A stretch of 64,000 nucleotides of DNA from Prochlorococcus sp. AG-402-N10. GTDB taxonomy: Bacteria; Cyanobacteriota; Cyanobacteriia; PCC-6307; Cyanobiaceae. Positions 47,825 through 58,899 of the stretch are shown one piece after another. Location: positions 62,001-126,000 of the forward strand of contig QCIU01000002.1 of the NCBI GenBank assembly GCA_003216465.1, written 5' to 3'. The number at the start of each line of letters is the position of its first letter. The stretch's first letter is position 1. Under the pieces are notes generated by a model. That model was given only the letters and a program-made list of their open reading frames with translations. It did no database searches and was not told the DNA's origin. The position numbers and the translations under genes are program-made.

Positions 47825-48094
47825 ATGGAAAAATTTGTAGTATTTGGAGTGTACTGTAAAGATGCGATTAATAAAAGGGAGCAATTTCGTACTCAACATC
47901 TTAAAAGGCTTAAAAATTTAAAAGATAGAAACATTTTAGTTACTTTAGGACCTACTAAATGTACAAAATATTTATTTGGTATTTTTAATGCTAAAGATAA
48001 AAATGAATTAAGAGAATTAATTGAAAAAGATATATATTGGCAAAAAGGTATATGGGTTTCTTATGATATTTATAATTGGATCCAAGCTTTTTAA
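47825..48094 (+). CDS. YciI-like protein
   Basis: The 89-residue product resembles YciI-like proteins (VFGVYCKDAINKREQFRTQHLKRLKNLKDR, a ferredoxin-like fold). The family is of mostly unknown function. It is expressed divergently from the AbrB gene. A 200-base AT-rich gap follows in which I see no gene. Confidence 0.75.
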   Translation: MEKFVVFGVYCKDAINKREQFRTQHLKRLKNLKDRNILVTLGPTKCTKYLFGIFNAKDKNELRELIEKDIYWQKGIWVSYDIYNWIQAF

Positions 48095-48294
48095 TTTAAA
48101 TTTAAAATAAAGAATAGATATGCATAATTTTTTTTTAATTAGTTAATTGTTCTTAAATAAACTTTTTATTACATAAGTAAGTATTTTCATTTATGAAAAC
48201 AAATAATATAAAATATTCTAGTATTAATAAAAATTAATTATAAAAATATTCTATTTAATAAATTAATTAATTCTTATAAAAAATATTAGCTAAA

Positions 48295-48624
48295 TTAAAT
48301 ATTTTGTTTGCTACTGTCATTTTTAATTTGGTTTACTAAAGAGTCAATATCTAATTGATTATATGGCTGGGTTTCGTTTATTTCTTTCGAATTAGTCTGA
48401 ATATTATTAAGCCAATTTTGCTCTATCTTTATAAGATTTTTTGCGATATTGAAAATGCCACCTTTTTTATAAAGTTCTTTTATTTTTTGGGTTATTTCAG
48501 ATGTCCTACTTGATTTGATCTTTAATTCATTAGCTAAATCTTTTTGGGTATATCCATGTGATTTTAACCAGTCTTTAATAAAAACGATTAGTTCTTTTTC
48601 TTCTTCATGAGATAGTTTAATCAT
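48295..48624 (-). CDS. Small helix-turn-helix-like protein
   Basis: A 109-residue protein. KDWLKSHGYTQKDLANELKIKSSRTSEITQKIKELY resembles an XRE-type helix-turn-helix DNA-binding domain. The C-terminal half (from about residue 65) is hydrophilic and Asn/Lys-rich. It starts directly where the DUF1232 gene ends, so the two are co-transcribed. The targets are unknown. Confidence 0.65.
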   Translation of the reverse strand: MIKLSHEEEKELIVFIKDWLKSHGYTQKDLANELKIKSSRTSEITQKIKELYKKGGIFNIAKNLIKIEQNWLNNIQTNSKEINETQPYNQLDIDSLVNQIKNDSSKQNI

Positions 48625-48996
48625 TTAATAAAAAGGGAATAATTTATTTAGTTTCCTTTCAGCTCTAGTTTTAATCGAGGGAGTCATATGATTACTCCAA
48701 ATACTTAAAACAGCAGTGAGAGCAACAAAATCATCACTAAAACCTACAAGAGGCATAAAGTCAGGGAATAAATCAAAAGGCATTATTAAGTAAGCTAATG
48801 CAGCTATTAAGGAGACTCTTACTTGCGTTGGAGTAAAAGGATCGATTGCCATCTCCAAAACTTCTAATGCAGGTTTGGCAATTGTTCTCCCTGCTCTTAA
48901 AAGAATTTTTATTATTATATTTTCATCCAACGAAGAGCTTTCTAAAACTTCTGCGTCATAAATTTTTTCTTTGTTCTTGTAGTAGCCTTCATTCAT
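48625..48996 (-). CDS. DUF1232/YkvA family membrane protein
   Basis: The 123-residue protein has VSLIAALAYLIMPFDLFPDFMPLVGFSDDFVALTAVLS, the signature of the YkvA/DUF1232 family, with hydrophobic stretches in that region. It lies between the sigma factor gene and the small HTH gene on the minus strand. Function is unknown. Confidence 0.86.
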   Translation of the reverse strand: MNEGYYKNKEKIYDAEVLESSSLDENIIIKILLRAGRTIAKPALEVLEMAIDPFTPTQVRVSLIAALAYLIMPFDLFPDFMPLVGFSDDFVALTAVLSIWSNHMTPSIKTRAERKLNKLFPFY

Positions 48997-49022
48997 ATTT
49001 TCAAATTAATTTATTTGTTAAT

Positions 49023-49946
49023 TTAACTTACACTATCAACTAATCCATTTTGAAGTCCTGCTTTTCTAAGCTTCCTCAAAGCTCTTTGAACAACTTGTCT
49101 GCAATATTCTCTACTACAACTCATATGCCTTGCAACTTCAGCTAAAGTTCTCCATTCATTTGAACCATCTAAACCAAATCTTAGACTTACAATCTTCCTC
49201 TCTTTTTCCGTTAAATTGGCTTTATCCAATAGTTTCCAAGCAGAAGCTGTCCTCTCTGCTAATTCTGCTAATTCCATCGGAGGGGTTTGATCACTTGGAA
49301 GAATATCAACAAGTTCAGAGGGGTCGGACTTAGATTTGACAGTACCTTGAAGACTAACTGTTATACTTCGCAGCTCGCAAGAAAGTAATTCATCTATTTC
49401 TTCTTTAGTGATTTTCATCTCTTCGGCTAATTCAATGCTAGTAGGAGGGAAGCCTTTAAGCTGCATTAGCTTTGATTTCGCTGCTCTTAATTTAGTTAGC
49501 TTTTCATTAATGTTTACAGGTATTCTTATAGTTCTACTTTGTGTTGATAAAGCTCTATTTAATCCTTGTCTTATCCACCAATAAGCATAGGTGGAAAATC
49601 TGTGACCTCTTGAAGGATCATATTTTTCTACGGCTCTAGTAAGGCCTAATGTACCCTCTTGAATTAAATCTAATAATTCTAGACCTTTGCCTTGATATCT
49701 TTTCGCAAGATTCACTACTAATCTTAGATTTGCGGTAATCATTTCGTTCTTAGCTTTTTCACCAATTTTTATTGTCTTTTTTTCTGCATTCGAAAATTCA
49801 CATTCAGGCCCTTTGCCTCCTGCATTTTGACATCTGTTTACTAGTACAACCATTTCTTGGACTTTTCTGCCCATAGTGAGTTCTTTTTCAGGCGTCAAAA
49901 GTTGATGACGACCTATTTCTCCAAGAAAATCGCTCAATGAACTCAC
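49023..49946 (-). CDS. Group 2 sigma-70 family RNA polymerase sigma factor
   Basis: A 307-residue RpoD-like factor. Region 2 contains NLRLVVNLAKRYQGKGLELLDLIQEGTLGLTRAVEKYDPSRGHRFSTYAYWWIRQ near residues 80-135, region 3 follows, and region 4 has SLRFGLDGSNEWRTLAEVARHMSCSREYCRQVVQRALRKLR. Region 1.1 is absent, as expected for group 2 (alternative) sigma factors. Cyanobacteria have several such factors, used in light, stress and circadian response. It may be co-transcribed with the DUF1232 and HTH genes. Confidence 0.94.
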   Translation of the reverse strand: MSSLSDFLGEIGRHQLLTPEKELTMGRKVQEMVVLVNRCQNAGGKGPECEFSNAEKKTIKIGEKAKNEMITANLRLVVNLAKRYQGKGLELLDLIQEGTLGLTRAVEKYDPSRGHRFSTYAYWWIRQGLNRALSTQSRTIRIPVNINEKLTKLRAAKSKLMQLKGFPPTSIELAEEMKITKEEIDELLSCELRSITVSLQGTVKSKSDPSELVDILPSDQTPPMELAELAERTASAWKLLDKANLTEKERKIVSLRFGLDGSNEWRTLAEVARHMSCSREYCRQVVQRALRKLRKAGLQNGLVDSVS

Positions 49947-50006
49947 GATTTGCTCCTTTAGTTAATACATTTAACTTATAGTTAATTCTTTAAGAAGCTA
50001 TACATG

Positions 50007-50056
50007 TAATAATTAATTAATAATTAATTAATAATTATTAACTTATTAATTAATCA
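50007..50056. repeat. AT-rich simple repeat upstream of the sigma factor gene
   Basis: A low-complexity tract made of repeated TAATTAAT-like units in the region between the sigma factor and hisIE genes. It has no protein-coding potential that I can see. It may be promoter-associated DNA with unusual flexibility. Confidence 0.5.
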
Positions 50057-50105
50057 ATTTTGATGTAATTTTTAAATTTATAGTTATCAAATTTAAAATA
50101 TTTTT

Positions 50106-50768
50106 TTATTTAATTTTTCTTCTAGATTCAAGAACTGAAAGTACATCTCTCCAGTCAACCCCCTTGTGCAGCAATGCAACTTGAAGATGATAAATTATAT
50201 CAGCAGCTTCATTAGAGATTGAATTTTTGTCATTATCTTTGCAAGCCATAATAAATTCAGCTGTTTCTTCTCCTATTTTTTTTAAGATCGTATTACTTCC
50301 TTTTGTTAATAAATGATTTGTGTAACTTTTTTCTGAAGGGTTAATAGATCTTTCGTTAAGAGTATTAAATAATTCTGAGCAAATATTAGAAAAAGGGTTT
50401 GTTTTTTTTTCTTTTTTATTAATTGAATTATTATCTATTTCATTAAAAAAACAACTTTTTTCTCCTGTATGGCATGCCCCTGAACCATTTTGCTTTATGG
50501 ATAGAACAAGGGCGTCGTTGTCGCAATCAAATCTTATTTCTTTAAGAATTTGAGTACTACCACTTGTTGCTCCTTTTCTCCATATCTCAGACCTTGATCG
50601 GCTCCAGTAATGGACATTTTTTGTTTCAAGTGTTTTAAACAATGATTCTTTATTCATCCAAGCAAGCATAAGAATCGATCCATCTAGCCAATCTTGTGCA
50701 ATTGCAGGGATTAATCCATAATTATCAAAGCGAAGTTCTTCTATCGAAAAATTAGTTGAATAAGCCAT
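50106..50768 (-). CDS. hisI: Bifunctional phosphoribosyl-AMP cyclohydrolase/phosphoribosyl-ATP pyrophosphatase
   Basis: The 220-residue fused HisI-HisE enzyme carries out steps two and three of histidine synthesis. The HisI half has AWMNKESLFKTLETKNVHYWSRSRSEIWRKGATSG, FDCDNDALVL and GSGACHTGEKSCFF (metal-binding Cys/His). A linker of about 25 residues is followed by the HisE half with KIGEETAEFIMACK and NEAADIIYHLQVALLHKG. hisG is elsewhere in the window, so the his genes are scattered. Confidence 0.96.
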   Translation of the reverse strand: MAYSTNFSIEELRFDNYGLIPAIAQDWLDGSILMLAWMNKESLFKTLETKNVHYWSRSRSEIWRKGATSGSTQILKEIRFDCDNDALVLSIKQNGSGACHTGEKSCFFNEIDNNSINKKEKKTNPFSNICSELFNTLNERSINPSEKSYTNHLLTKGSNTILKKIGEETAEFIMACKDNDKNSISNEAADIIYHLQVALLHKGVDWRDVLSVLESRRKIK

Positions 50769-50831
50769 TATATTTAATGTGTTAGCCCTTTCCTCTTTGT
50801 TTTACATAAAAATCATTTTAACAGCTAATTA

Positions 50832-51296
50832 ATGAATATTCATTCTTCACAATTTTCTTGCAGCAAAAGTTATGAGGATTTTCCATGTTCTCATAGGCAA
50901 TGGCGTCATGAAGGACATTGTAGATTTGTGCATGGCTACTCTAGATCATTTACTTTTTGGTTTATGGCGAAAGAATTGGACGCAAATGGCTTTGTAGTTG
51001 ATTTTTCTAGATTAAAGCCTCTTGAAAAAAGACTAAAAGAACAATTTGACCATACATTTCTAGTAAATAAAGATGATCCCTTACTTCATTACTGGAAGGA
51101 ATTACATGACTTAGAGGCTTTAAATCTGAGGATAATGAAAAACGTTGGAATGGAATTTTCTTCTAAAATTGTTTGGCAATGGGCTAATGAATACTTAAAG
51201 GAAAAATATAAAGGAAGGGCATGCTGCTGGAAGACTGAATCAAAAGAAAATAAATCTAATTCGGCGAGTTATGAAAATTTTCCAGATTGGTTCTAA
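50832..51296 (+). CDS. 6-pyruvoyl-tetrahydropterin synthase / QueD family protein
   Basis: The 154-residue protein has SCSKSYEDFPCSHRQWRHEGHCRFVHGYSRSFTFWF, with the His zinc ligands (HCRFVHGYS) and the catalytic Cys upstream. FDHTFLVNKDDPLL further matches the family. It may be 6-carboxytetrahydropterin synthase (queuosine route) or a PTPS. It is divergent from hisIE. Confidence 0.87.
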   Translation: MNIHSSQFSCSKSYEDFPCSHRQWRHEGHCRFVHGYSRSFTFWFMAKELDANGFVVDFSRLKPLEKRLKEQFDHTFLVNKDDPLLHYWKELHDLEALNLRIMKNVGMEFSSKIVWQWANEYLKEKYKGRACCWKTESKENKSNSASYENFPDWF

Positions 51297-51352
51297 ATTT
51301 TTAATTTTAAAGATTTTATTCATAATTAATAATTAGTATTTGTAATAAATGA

Positions 51353-53935
51353 TCAATCTATAAATAAATATCCATCCTTAATTGAAATATTAACCTTTTT
51401 TTTATCTAAATAATTATCATTCAGTATGTGATTTGCAATTTTTGTCTCAATTTCTTTTTGAATAATTCTTTTTAGTGGTCTTGCTCCATAATTATTATCA
51501 AAACTATTTCTGACTAAGTACTCAACTGCCTCATCTGTAAATTGTAAGCTTAAATTATTTTTGAGGAGTCTATTTTCTAAAATTTTAAGTTGAATGTTTG
51601 CAATCTTTTTTAATTCGGTTAATTCTAAATTTTTAAAAATTACAATTTCATCTAGGCGATTTAAGAATTCCGGCTTAAAGAATCTCTTTAATTCAACATC
51701 TACAATATTTTTAATTTCATTTTTATCTTCATTCCTTATAGATAAATCATTGATTGATTGACTACCTAAATTACTTGTAAGAACGATTATTGAATTTTTA
51801 AAACTAATAGTTCTACCTTGTCCATCAGTAATAATCCCATCATCAAGAACTTGTAAAAGAATATCTAGGATATCTTTGTGAGCTTTTTCTATTTCATCTA
51901 GGAGTATTAATGAATAAGGATTTTTACGTACTGCTTCTGTTAATTGACCTCCAGATTCAAAACCTAAATATCCTGGAGGAGCTCCAATGATTTTGCTAAC
52001 AGAATGCTTTTCCATATATTCAGACATATCTAGTCTTGTAAACGAAGTACTTGAGTCAAATATTGTTTGTGCTGTTACTTTGCTAAGTTCTGTTTTGCCT
52101 ACTCCGGTTGGTCCTAAGAATAGGAAACTAGCTATAGGTCTATTAGGATCATTCAGGCCTGTCCTTGATCTCTTTATAGAATTTGCTACAGCGTAAATAG
52201 CATTATTCTGTCCAATAATTTTTTCCTTAAGAATTAATTCTAATTTTAAAAGCTTGTCTTTTTCAGATTGGTTTAAATTATTCACTGGAATAGAAGTCCA
52301 TTTTGAAACAACCTCAGCAATATCATTAAAAGTTACCTCCTGCCTTAAAAGATTCCCCCCCCCACTTTTAAAAGAATTTGCTAAGCTTTCACTTTTTTTG
52401 TTTAGCTTTTTTTGCAATGAAATTAAGGTTCCAAATTCTAATTCTGCTGCTTTATTGAGATCAAAGCTTCTTTTGGCTTGTTCTATTTTTAATTGTGTTG
52501 ATTCAATTTCTTCTTTGATATTACTTATCTCATCAATTTCTTCTTTCTCTTTTCTCCATTGAATATTTAATTCCGATTGTTTAATTTTAAGAACTTTTAG
52601 CTCATTATTAATTCTTTCAAGCCTCTCTAAAGAAAAATTATCTGATTCCCTTTTTAGGGATAAATTTTCCATTTCTAATTGCAAAACTTTTCTATCAATC
52701 TCATCTATTTCTTCCGGTTTAGAAGTTATTATCATATTTAATCTAGAAGCGGCTTCATCAATTAGATCTATTGCTTTATCTGGCAGATATCTATCGTTAA
52801 TATATCTTTCACTTAGGCTGGCAGCAGCAACTAGAGCATTATCAGAAATTCTTACACTATGGTGAACTTCATATTTTTCTCTGAGTCCTCTAAGTATTGA
52901 GACTGTATCATCTACGGAAGGAGCGCTAATTTTTATTTTTTGAAATCTTCTCTCAAGAGCGGGATCTTTTTCTATATTTTGTTTGTGTTCATTAATTGTT
53001 GTAGCACCTATACATCTTAGTTCGCCTCTTGCAAGCATAGGTTTTAAAAGATTACTAGCGTCTAAAGATCCTCCGCTAGAGCCTGCTCCAACAACTGTAT
53101 GTATTTCGTCAATAAAAAGAATTATTTTACCTGCAGAACTCTTAACTTTTTTTAAAACATTTTTAATTCTCTCTTCAAATTCTCCTCGATACTTGGCTCC
53201 AGCTATTAAAGAACCCATATCTAATGAGATTAACTGCCTATTGTGCAATGAAGAGGGAACATCTCCATTGACTATTCTTTGAGCTAAACCTTCTACTATA
53301 GCTGTTTTGCCAACGCCAGGCTCTCCTATTAGTACAGGATTATTTTTTGTTCTTCTACTTAAAATTTGTATAGTTCTTCTTATTTCTTCATCCCTTCCAA
53401 TAACTGGATCTAAGTTACCCTCTCTAGCTGATTTGGTTAGATCAATTCCAAATTTATTTAGTGATTCATTAGAACTTTCAAAATTATTTTTAATATTTTG
53501 ATCAGATTTCATATTATTTATTATTTCTAAAAGGTCTGGAATCCTTTTTCTATTTAAAATTAATTTTCCGCATACTTCATCATAAGACAAACCATATAGG
53601 ATGTGTTTTGTTGATATCACTACATCATTCAAGGAAACCCTAAAATCATTTGATTTTATAAAAACTTTTTGGAGAGTTTCTCCTATATATAATATTTTTT
53701 GCTTACTCTTCATTTTTGCTTTTGAGTTCAATAAAGCAATTAATTCTTTCTCTATATTGTTTATATCAACTTTATTTTTTTTTAGTAATTTTCTCGTAAG
53801 ATTATCTTTTTTTATTATTGCAAGTAATAAATTTTCAGAATCTATATTTTGCTGAAAATTATTAATAGCTATCTCTTTAGATAAAATAAAATAGTTCCAA
53901 GCACAATTTGAGAATTCACTTGGAACTACTTTCAT
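51353..53935 (-). CDS. clpB: ClpB-type disaggregase chaperone
   Basis: The 860-residue AAA+ protein resolves aggregated proteins with DnaK. The N-terminal domain is about residues 1-145, the first ATPase Walker [10 protein letters not shown] is near 203, the coiled-coil M-domain lies at about 410-520, and the second Walker [10 protein letters not shown] is near 600. A D2 C-terminal small domain ends the protein. Cyanobacteria often have two ClpB copies, and the relatively divergent N-terminus here suggests this may be the second type. Confidence 0.93.
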   Translation of the reverse strand: MKVVPSEFSNCAWNYFILSKEIAINNFQQNIDSENLLLAIIKKDNLTRKLLKKNKVDINNIEKELIALLNSKAKMKSKQKILYIGETLQKVFIKSNDFRVSLNDVVISTKHILYGLSYDEVCGKLILNRKRIPDLLEIINNMKSDQNIKNNFESSNESLNKFGIDLTKSAREGNLDPVIGRDEEIRRTIQILSRRTKNNPVLIGEPGVGKTAIVEGLAQRIVNGDVPSSLHNRQLISLDMGSLIAGAKYRGEFEERIKNVLKKVKSSAGKIILFIDEIHTVVGAGSSGGSLDASNLLKPMLARGELRCIGATTINEHKQNIEKDPALERRFQKIKISAPSVDDTVSILRGLREKYEVHHSVRISDNALVAAASLSERYINDRYLPDKAIDLIDEAASRLNMIITSKPEEIDEIDRKVLQLEMENLSLKRESDNFSLERLERINNELKVLKIKQSELNIQWRKEKEEIDEISNIKEEIESTQLKIEQAKRSFDLNKAAELEFGTLISLQKKLNKKSESLANSFKSGGGNLLRQEVTFNDIAEVVSKWTSIPVNNLNQSEKDKLLKLELILKEKIIGQNNAIYAVANSIKRSRTGLNDPNRPIASFLFLGPTGVGKTELSKVTAQTIFDSSTSFTRLDMSEYMEKHSVSKIIGAPPGYLGFESGGQLTEAVRKNPYSLILLDEIEKAHKDILDILLQVLDDGIITDGQGRTISFKNSIIVLTSNLGSQSINDLSIRNEDKNEIKNIVDVELKRFFKPEFLNRLDEIVIFKNLELTELKKIANIQLKILENRLLKNNLSLQFTDEAVEYLVRNSFDNNYGARPLKRIIQKEIETKIANHILNDNYLDKKKVNISIKDGYLFID

Positions 53936-54012
53936 TTAAGAGAATTAAATTTACTTTTATTATTAAAAAAAGATCTCAAGATTTAGAAATATTTTTAAAT
54001 AAACAAAAGGTT

Positions 54013-54363
54013 TTATTCGACGATTACCTTGCCTACCATTCCTGCACCCCTATGAGGCTCACAGTAGTAGTCAAAAGTACCTGCGGTATCAAATGTTTCT
54101 TCCCAAGATTCACCAGGAGCGAAGGCTAGATCAGCATGACTTAGCTCTTCATGTCCATCAAAAACAGCATTATGAGGAGCTAATTTGTTATTGATGAATT
54201 TGACAGTATCACCTGTACTGATAGTTACCGAACTTGGCTCGAAAGCTAGCATTCCTGCATCAGTACCAAGTTTAACTTCAACAGTTTTAGCTGATACAGA
54301 TGAAATTCCTAGGCCAAGAGTTAAAACTATTGCAAAAAAGCCTGCAAAAATTGAACGTAACAT
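54013..54363 (-). CDS. petE: Plastocyanin
   Basis: The 116-residue blue-copper protein moves electrons from cytochrome f to photosystem I in the thylakoid lumen. A signal peptide covers about residues 1-25 ([25 protein letters not shown]). The copper ligands are His in [10 protein letters not shown] and Cys, His and Met in [14 protein letters not shown]. It lies 60 bases from the epimerase gene. I see no clear copper-response element. Confidence 0.97.
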   Translation of the reverse strand: MLRSIFAGFFAIVLTLGLGISSVSAKTVEVKLGTDAGMLAFEPSSVTISTGDTVKFINNKLAPHNAVFDGHEELSHADLAFAPGESWEETFDTAGTFDYYCEPHRGAGMVGKVIVE

Positions 54364-54423
54364 AATTTAAATTTACTATATATATATATATTACAAGGTT
54401 TATGGAACTAAATCGCGAGAAGT

Positions 54424-55407
54424 TTAATTGATATTACAACTAGGTAACTTTGCTAACCTTAGAATATCTTGGATTGATTTAGCATGACTTTTTAAATTAA
54501 AAGTCTCAGGATTCGTTATGGGATCATGGTTAAAATCATATTTTTTTATGCTGAAGCTGTCCCATGGTGTGGTTTGAATAGGAAGAACTTTTAATAATAT
54601 TTTCATTATTCCTTTTGTAAGGGGAATAGAAAAATATCTATTCATTTGATTTCTTTTTAAGAGGATAGTAATGGCGTTATCAATTGAAATAAAGTTTTGA
54701 CCTAATACAAATTTCTTAAAACCTTTATACTTGCTTTCCTTATAGTTTTTTATTAGAAATCCACAAATTTGTGCAATATCATTGGCATGTATAAAGTGAA
54801 ATTTTGAATTAAGTTTTAGATATCTTGCTAACCAAAGCCATTTATTGATTTGTTTTAATCCACTAGTTAAATAACTTACTGGATACTTACTTCGTTTATT
54901 AAGAGTTCCTCCAAAAACTAATGTAGGGAAAACTACGAATGTTTTTTTTGCAAATGAACTCTCTTTAAGTCTCTCAAAACACCTATATTTTGTTTGAATA
55001 TATTCTGTTCCATAAGTTAATGATTCCCTCATTAATTCAGTATCTTTATTAAGAATGCTCGCCGTCGAAAAATAAATTATTTTCTCTAATTTATTTTTGT
55101 TAAGCATGCCTAATAACTCTTCAAAAGCTTTTATGTTTACTTCATAGGCTCTTTTTGGATCTCCCCAAGCTGTAGCAGTATGTATAAGAAAATTTATTTG
55201 ACTAATTTCTTTTCTATATCTATGGCATTCTCGAATATCACAGATAAGCAATTTAATTCTTTTATTTTTTTGAATAGAAAGGGATAACTTATTTTTATCT
55301 CTAACCATTAGATATAGCCTAAATCGAGTATATTTTAAAAACCAATCAATTAAATATTGACCAACGCATCCGTTAGAACCTGTTATTAATAAGTTTTTAA
55401 TAGCCAA
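54424..55407 (-). CDS. NAD-dependent epimerase/dehydratase family protein
   Basis: The 327-residue protein opens with LLITGSNGCVGQYLIDWFLK, an extended-SDR nucleotide-binding motif, and has a YxxxK-like segment (YIQTKYRCFERL) near residue 135. The substrate is not evident. The family usually acts on nucleotide sugars. It lies 8 bases from hemE on the same strand. Confidence 0.82.
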   Translation of the reverse strand: MAIKNLLITGSNGCVGQYLIDWFLKYTRFRLYLMVRDKNKLSLSIQKNKRIKLLICDIRECHRYRKEISQINFLIHTATAWGDPKRAYEVNIKAFEELLGMLNKNKLEKIIYFSTASILNKDTELMRESLTYGTEYIQTKYRCFERLKESSFAKKTFVVFPTLVFGGTLNKRSKYPVSYLTSGLKQINKWLWLARYLKLNSKFHFIHANDIAQICGFLIKNYKESKYKGFKKFVLGQNFISIDNAITILLKRNQMNRYFSIPLTKGIMKILLKVLPIQTTPWDSFSIKKYDFNHDPITNPETFNLKSHAKSIQDILRLAKLPSCNIN

Positions 55408-55415
55408 AATATAAA

Positions 55416-56456
55416 TTAATAAGTAAGATTTTTTCCATGTTCAAAAAATGTTTGAGCATTTTCTTCAGGTGTTCCAGGTAAGATACCATGACCTAAATTG
55501 AGAATATATTTTCTCTCTTTTGCTTTATTAAAAGTATTATCTATCCTCTCTTTTATCGATTCTTTATCCCCAAATAATATACCAGGGTCAACATTTCCCT
55601 GAATTCCAATTCCGACAGGAATTCTCTCGCAAGCCTCCTTAATATCTACAGTCCAGTCTAATGAAATTATATCTACCCCAGTTTTAGCCATTCTTTCTAA
55701 TACCCCAGCACTACCTGATATATATAAAATAATAGGAGTATTGGGGTATTGTTCTTTAACTATATCAACCACTTTTTTTTGATAAGGACCAGCAAAAATG
55801 TCATAGTCTTGAGGACTTAATTGTCCTGCCCACGAGTCAAAAATCTGTACAACCTGAGCACCTGATTTTATTTGATATTTTAAATACTCTCCGATTGATT
55901 TTGCAAAGTGATCAAGAAGTTTGTGAAGTAAATCAGGTTCTTTGAAAGCCATTGACTTTATTAAAGAATAGTTTTTACTACTTTTACCTTCAACTACATA
56001 TGCAGCAAGAGTCCAAGGAGCCCCCACAAAGCCAAGAACTGTTGCTTCATTATTTACATCTTTTTTTAAAGATGTAAGGACATCTCCGACAAAACTTAAA
56101 CTTTCATTTGGAATTAATTCTTTTAGATTTTTTATTTGTTGTATATTCCTTATAGGATCCTCTATTATAGGTCCCTTGCTTTCAATTATTTCAAAATTGA
56201 TCCCCATTCCAGGAAGAGGTGTAAGGATATCTGAAAAAAGAATTACGCCATCTGGCTTGAAAGCCTTGAATGGTTGCATTGAAATTTCATAAGAAAGTTC
56301 TGGGTTCTCAGACCTTTCTCTAAAGCTTGGGTAGCGTTCTCTTAAGTCTCTATATATTTTCATATATCTGCCTGCTTGTCTCATCATCCATACTGGAGGC
56401 CTATTAACTTTCTTACCTAAGGCAGCTGATAGTAAAAGTGGTAAATTCTCACCCAT
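55416..56456 (-). CDS. hemE: Uroporphyrinogen decarboxylase
   Basis: HemE decarboxylates uroporphyrinogen III to coproporphyrinogen III, on the way to haem and chlorophyll. The 346-residue TIM barrel has [14 protein letters not shown] near residue 18, [12 protein letters not shown] near 75 and [16 protein letters not shown] near 140, with [10 protein letters not shown] near 208. It lies 8 bases upstream of the epimerase gene and 124 bases downstream of glgB. Confidence 0.97.
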   Translation of the reverse strand: MGENLPLLLSAALGKKVNRPPVWMMRQAGRYMKIYRDLRERYPSFRERSENPELSYEISMQPFKAFKPDGVILFSDILTPLPGMGINFEIIESKGPIIEDPIRNIQQIKNLKELIPNESLSFVGDVLTSLKKDVNNEATVLGFVGAPWTLAAYVVEGKSSKNYSLIKSMAFKEPDLLHKLLDHFAKSIGEYLKYQIKSGAQVVQIFDSWAGQLSPQDYDIFAGPYQKKVVDIVKEQYPNTPIILYISGSAGVLERMAKTGVDIISLDWTVDIKEACERIPVGIGIQGNVDPGILFGDKESIKERIDNTFNKAKERKYILNLGHGILPGTPEENAQTFFEHGKNLTY

Positions 56457-56580
56457 TTTTGGAGTTCAATATTTTTTTTAAAAAATTTAAAAAATCTTTA
56501 ATTTAAGAATTTTACAACGTTGAGCAGATTAAAATCATTATGTGAAGAATTAAATGAAATTCTCTAATTAAAAAGCTTAA

Positions 56581-58845
56581 TTATTTCTTTGGCTGATGTT
56601 TTAAGATGCTTACACTAAGTGGTGGTAAAACAATTTCAAGAGCATTTTCATAATTATGAATATTATACTTTAAAGTTTCTTTACCACCCATGTTCCCTTT
56701 ATTACTTCCTCCATATTTAGATCCATCTGAATTAAAAATCTCTTTATAAAACCCTTCTAAAGGAACGCCAATTTTATATGATTCATGAAAATTGGGTGTA
56801 AAGTTTGCGATAATTACAAGCCATTCATTACTGTCATTTTCTCTTCTCATAAAACTTATTACTGAATTAGAGGTGTCATCACAATCGATCCATTGGAATC
56901 CATAAGGATCAAAGTCATTTTTCCATAATGAAGGCTCACTTTTATAAAGTTTATTTAAGTCATCAACCAAGTTCCTTATCCCTTTATGAGGTTCAAATTC
57001 TAAAAGTTCCCATTGAAGATCATCCCAAACGTTCCATTCTTGTCTTTGCCCAAATTCCATTCCCATAAAAATTGTTTTTTTACCAGGATGTGTCCACATA
57101 TAGGTTAATAAAGCCCTGGTGTTAGCAAATTTTTTCCAGTCGTCTCCTGGCATTTTATGCAAAAGATGACTTTTCCCATGAACAACTTCATCATGGCTTA
57201 AGGCAAGCATAAAATTTTCAGTGTAATTATAAGTTATTGAAAAGGTCACACTGTTTTGATGGAATTGTCTAAACCAAGGGTCTATTTCAAAATAATCAAG
57301 CATATCATGCATCCACCCCATGTTCCATTTTAAATTAAAACCTAGTCCGCCTACATTTGTTGGCTCGGTAACCATTGGCCAAGTTGTCGATTCTTCGGCA
57401 ATAGAAAGGGCGCCGGGAAAATGTTGAAAAAGGACATGGTTTGCTTGTTGGAGAAATTTAACAGCTTCTAAATTTTCGTTACCGCCATTTTCATTTGGAA
57501 TCCACTCGCCATTTGGACGTAAATAATCTCTGTATAACATTGAAGCCACAGCATCAACCCTTATACCGTCAATGTGAAATTCTTCAAACCAATAAACAAG
57601 ATTTGCTACTAGAAAATTTCTTACTTCATTTCTACTGTAGTTAAAGATTAAAGTTCCCCATTCTTTATGCTCTCCTATACGAGGATCACCATGCTCATAA
57701 AGATGACAACCATCAAAGAACGCTAATCCATGCTTATCTTTTGGAAAATGTCCAGGAACCCAATCGAGAATTACACCTATACCTTCGGCATGACATCTAT
57801 TTATAAATTCTTTAAATTCATTTGGAGTGCCATATCTACTTGTAGGGGCATACCAACCTGTAACCTGATATCCCCAGGAACCATCGAAAGGATGTTCTGA
57901 AATAGGCATTAATTCGATATGAGTGAATCCTCTTTCTTTCACATATGGGATAAGTTTTTCAGTTAACTCTGGGTAAGTTAAAAACCTTGTACCAGGTTTT
58001 AAATCTGCTGCTGGCACAGGAACCCTTTTTTGCCCATTTTTTTCTATATATAAATTTTCTACTGAATCATGCATCCAACTTCCTAGATGCATTTCATAAA
58101 CAGAAATAGGTTTATTGATTTGACTAGATGAATCTCTATTAGATATCCAAGCGTTATCTTCCCAATTAAAATTATTTAATTTAGATATTATTGAGCCATT
58201 TTGAGGTCTGATTTCATGAAGGAAACCGTATGGATCTGCTTTCTCATAAATATGTCCTTGCTGTGTTCTTATTTCATATTTATACGCATCCCCTTCTTTC
58301 ATTATTGGAATAAACAATTCCCAAATGCCACCCAATCTTTTTTGCATAGGATGATGCCTACCATCCCAAGAATTTATATCTCCAATTATTGAAATTGATT
58401 TTGCATTTGGTGCCCAAATGCAAAACATAACGCCTTTTTGATTTGTATTTTCAAGGATGTGAGCTCCCATTTTCTTCCAAATATGATGATGATTTCCCTC
58501 GGCAAAAAGATGTCTATCTATCTCACCCATCCATTCATCCTTAAATGCCCATGGATCTTGCTGTGAATGAGAAATCCCTCCTCTTGATACATTTATTTGA
58601 TAATTAGTTTTAGGATTTTCTGGAAGTGATACTTCAAAAAGCCATTTATGATTTGAAGTGGTTGTTTTATATGTTTTATCTTTAAAAGTTATATTTACTT
58701 CATCTGCCTCTGGCATCCATACTCTTAAAATCCACTGCTCATTAAAAAAATGAGGACCTAAAATATTTAGCGGATTATCATTGCAACAATTTTCGAGGTT
58801 GATAGCTTCTGATTTAATCCAGTCTGCTTGAATAGTTTCTTTCAT
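56581..58845 (-). CDS. glgB: 1,4-alpha-glucan branching enzyme
   Basis: GlgB introduces alpha-1,6 branches in glycogen. The 754-residue GH13 enzyme has an N-terminal CBM48-type region, then [31 protein letters not shown] near residue 310, [12 protein letters not shown] with the nucleophile Asp near 423, [10 protein letters not shown] with the acid Glu near 478 and [10 protein letters not shown] near 545. It is in an opposite orientation to the small genes upstream. No anomaly is visible. Confidence 0.97.
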   Translation of the reverse strand: MKETIQADWIKSEAINLENCCNDNPLNILGPHFFNEQWILRVWMPEADEVNITFKDKTYKTTTSNHKWLFEVSLPENPKTNYQINVSRGGISHSQQDPWAFKDEWMGEIDRHLFAEGNHHHIWKKMGAHILENTNQKGVMFCIWAPNAKSISIIGDINSWDGRHHPMQKRLGGIWELFIPIMKEGDAYKYEIRTQQGHIYEKADPYGFLHEIRPQNGSIISKLNNFNWEDNAWISNRDSSSQINKPISVYEMHLGSWMHDSVENLYIEKNGQKRVPVPAADLKPGTRFLTYPELTEKLIPYVKERGFTHIELMPISEHPFDGSWGYQVTGWYAPTSRYGTPNEFKEFINRCHAEGIGVILDWVPGHFPKDKHGLAFFDGCHLYEHGDPRIGEHKEWGTLIFNYSRNEVRNFLVANLVYWFEEFHIDGIRVDAVASMLYRDYLRPNGEWIPNENGGNENLEAVKFLQQANHVLFQHFPGALSIAEESTTWPMVTEPTNVGGLGFNLKWNMGWMHDMLDYFEIDPWFRQFHQNSVTFSITYNYTENFMLALSHDEVVHGKSHLLHKMPGDDWKKFANTRALLTYMWTHPGKKTIFMGMEFGQRQEWNVWDDLQWELLEFEPHKGIRNLVDDLNKLYKSEPSLWKNDFDPYGFQWIDCDDTSNSVISFMRRENDSNEWLVIIANFTPNFHESYKIGVPLEGFYKEIFNSDGSKYGGSNKGNMGGKETLKYNIHNYENALEIVLPPLSVSILKHQPKK

Positions 58846-58899
58846 GACTGGTAGCAGTTAAGAAATTATCCTATCAAATTATCAACCAAATAAAAAAAA

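Noticed and set aside
49981-50060. CRISPR array
   Set aside because: The TAATTAAT repeats are simple-sequence DNA without spacers, and no cas genes are in the window.
51987-53282. Plus-strand frames opposite clpB
   Set aside because: They are antisense shadows of the long clpB frame, with low-complexity hydrophobic translations and no recognisable family.
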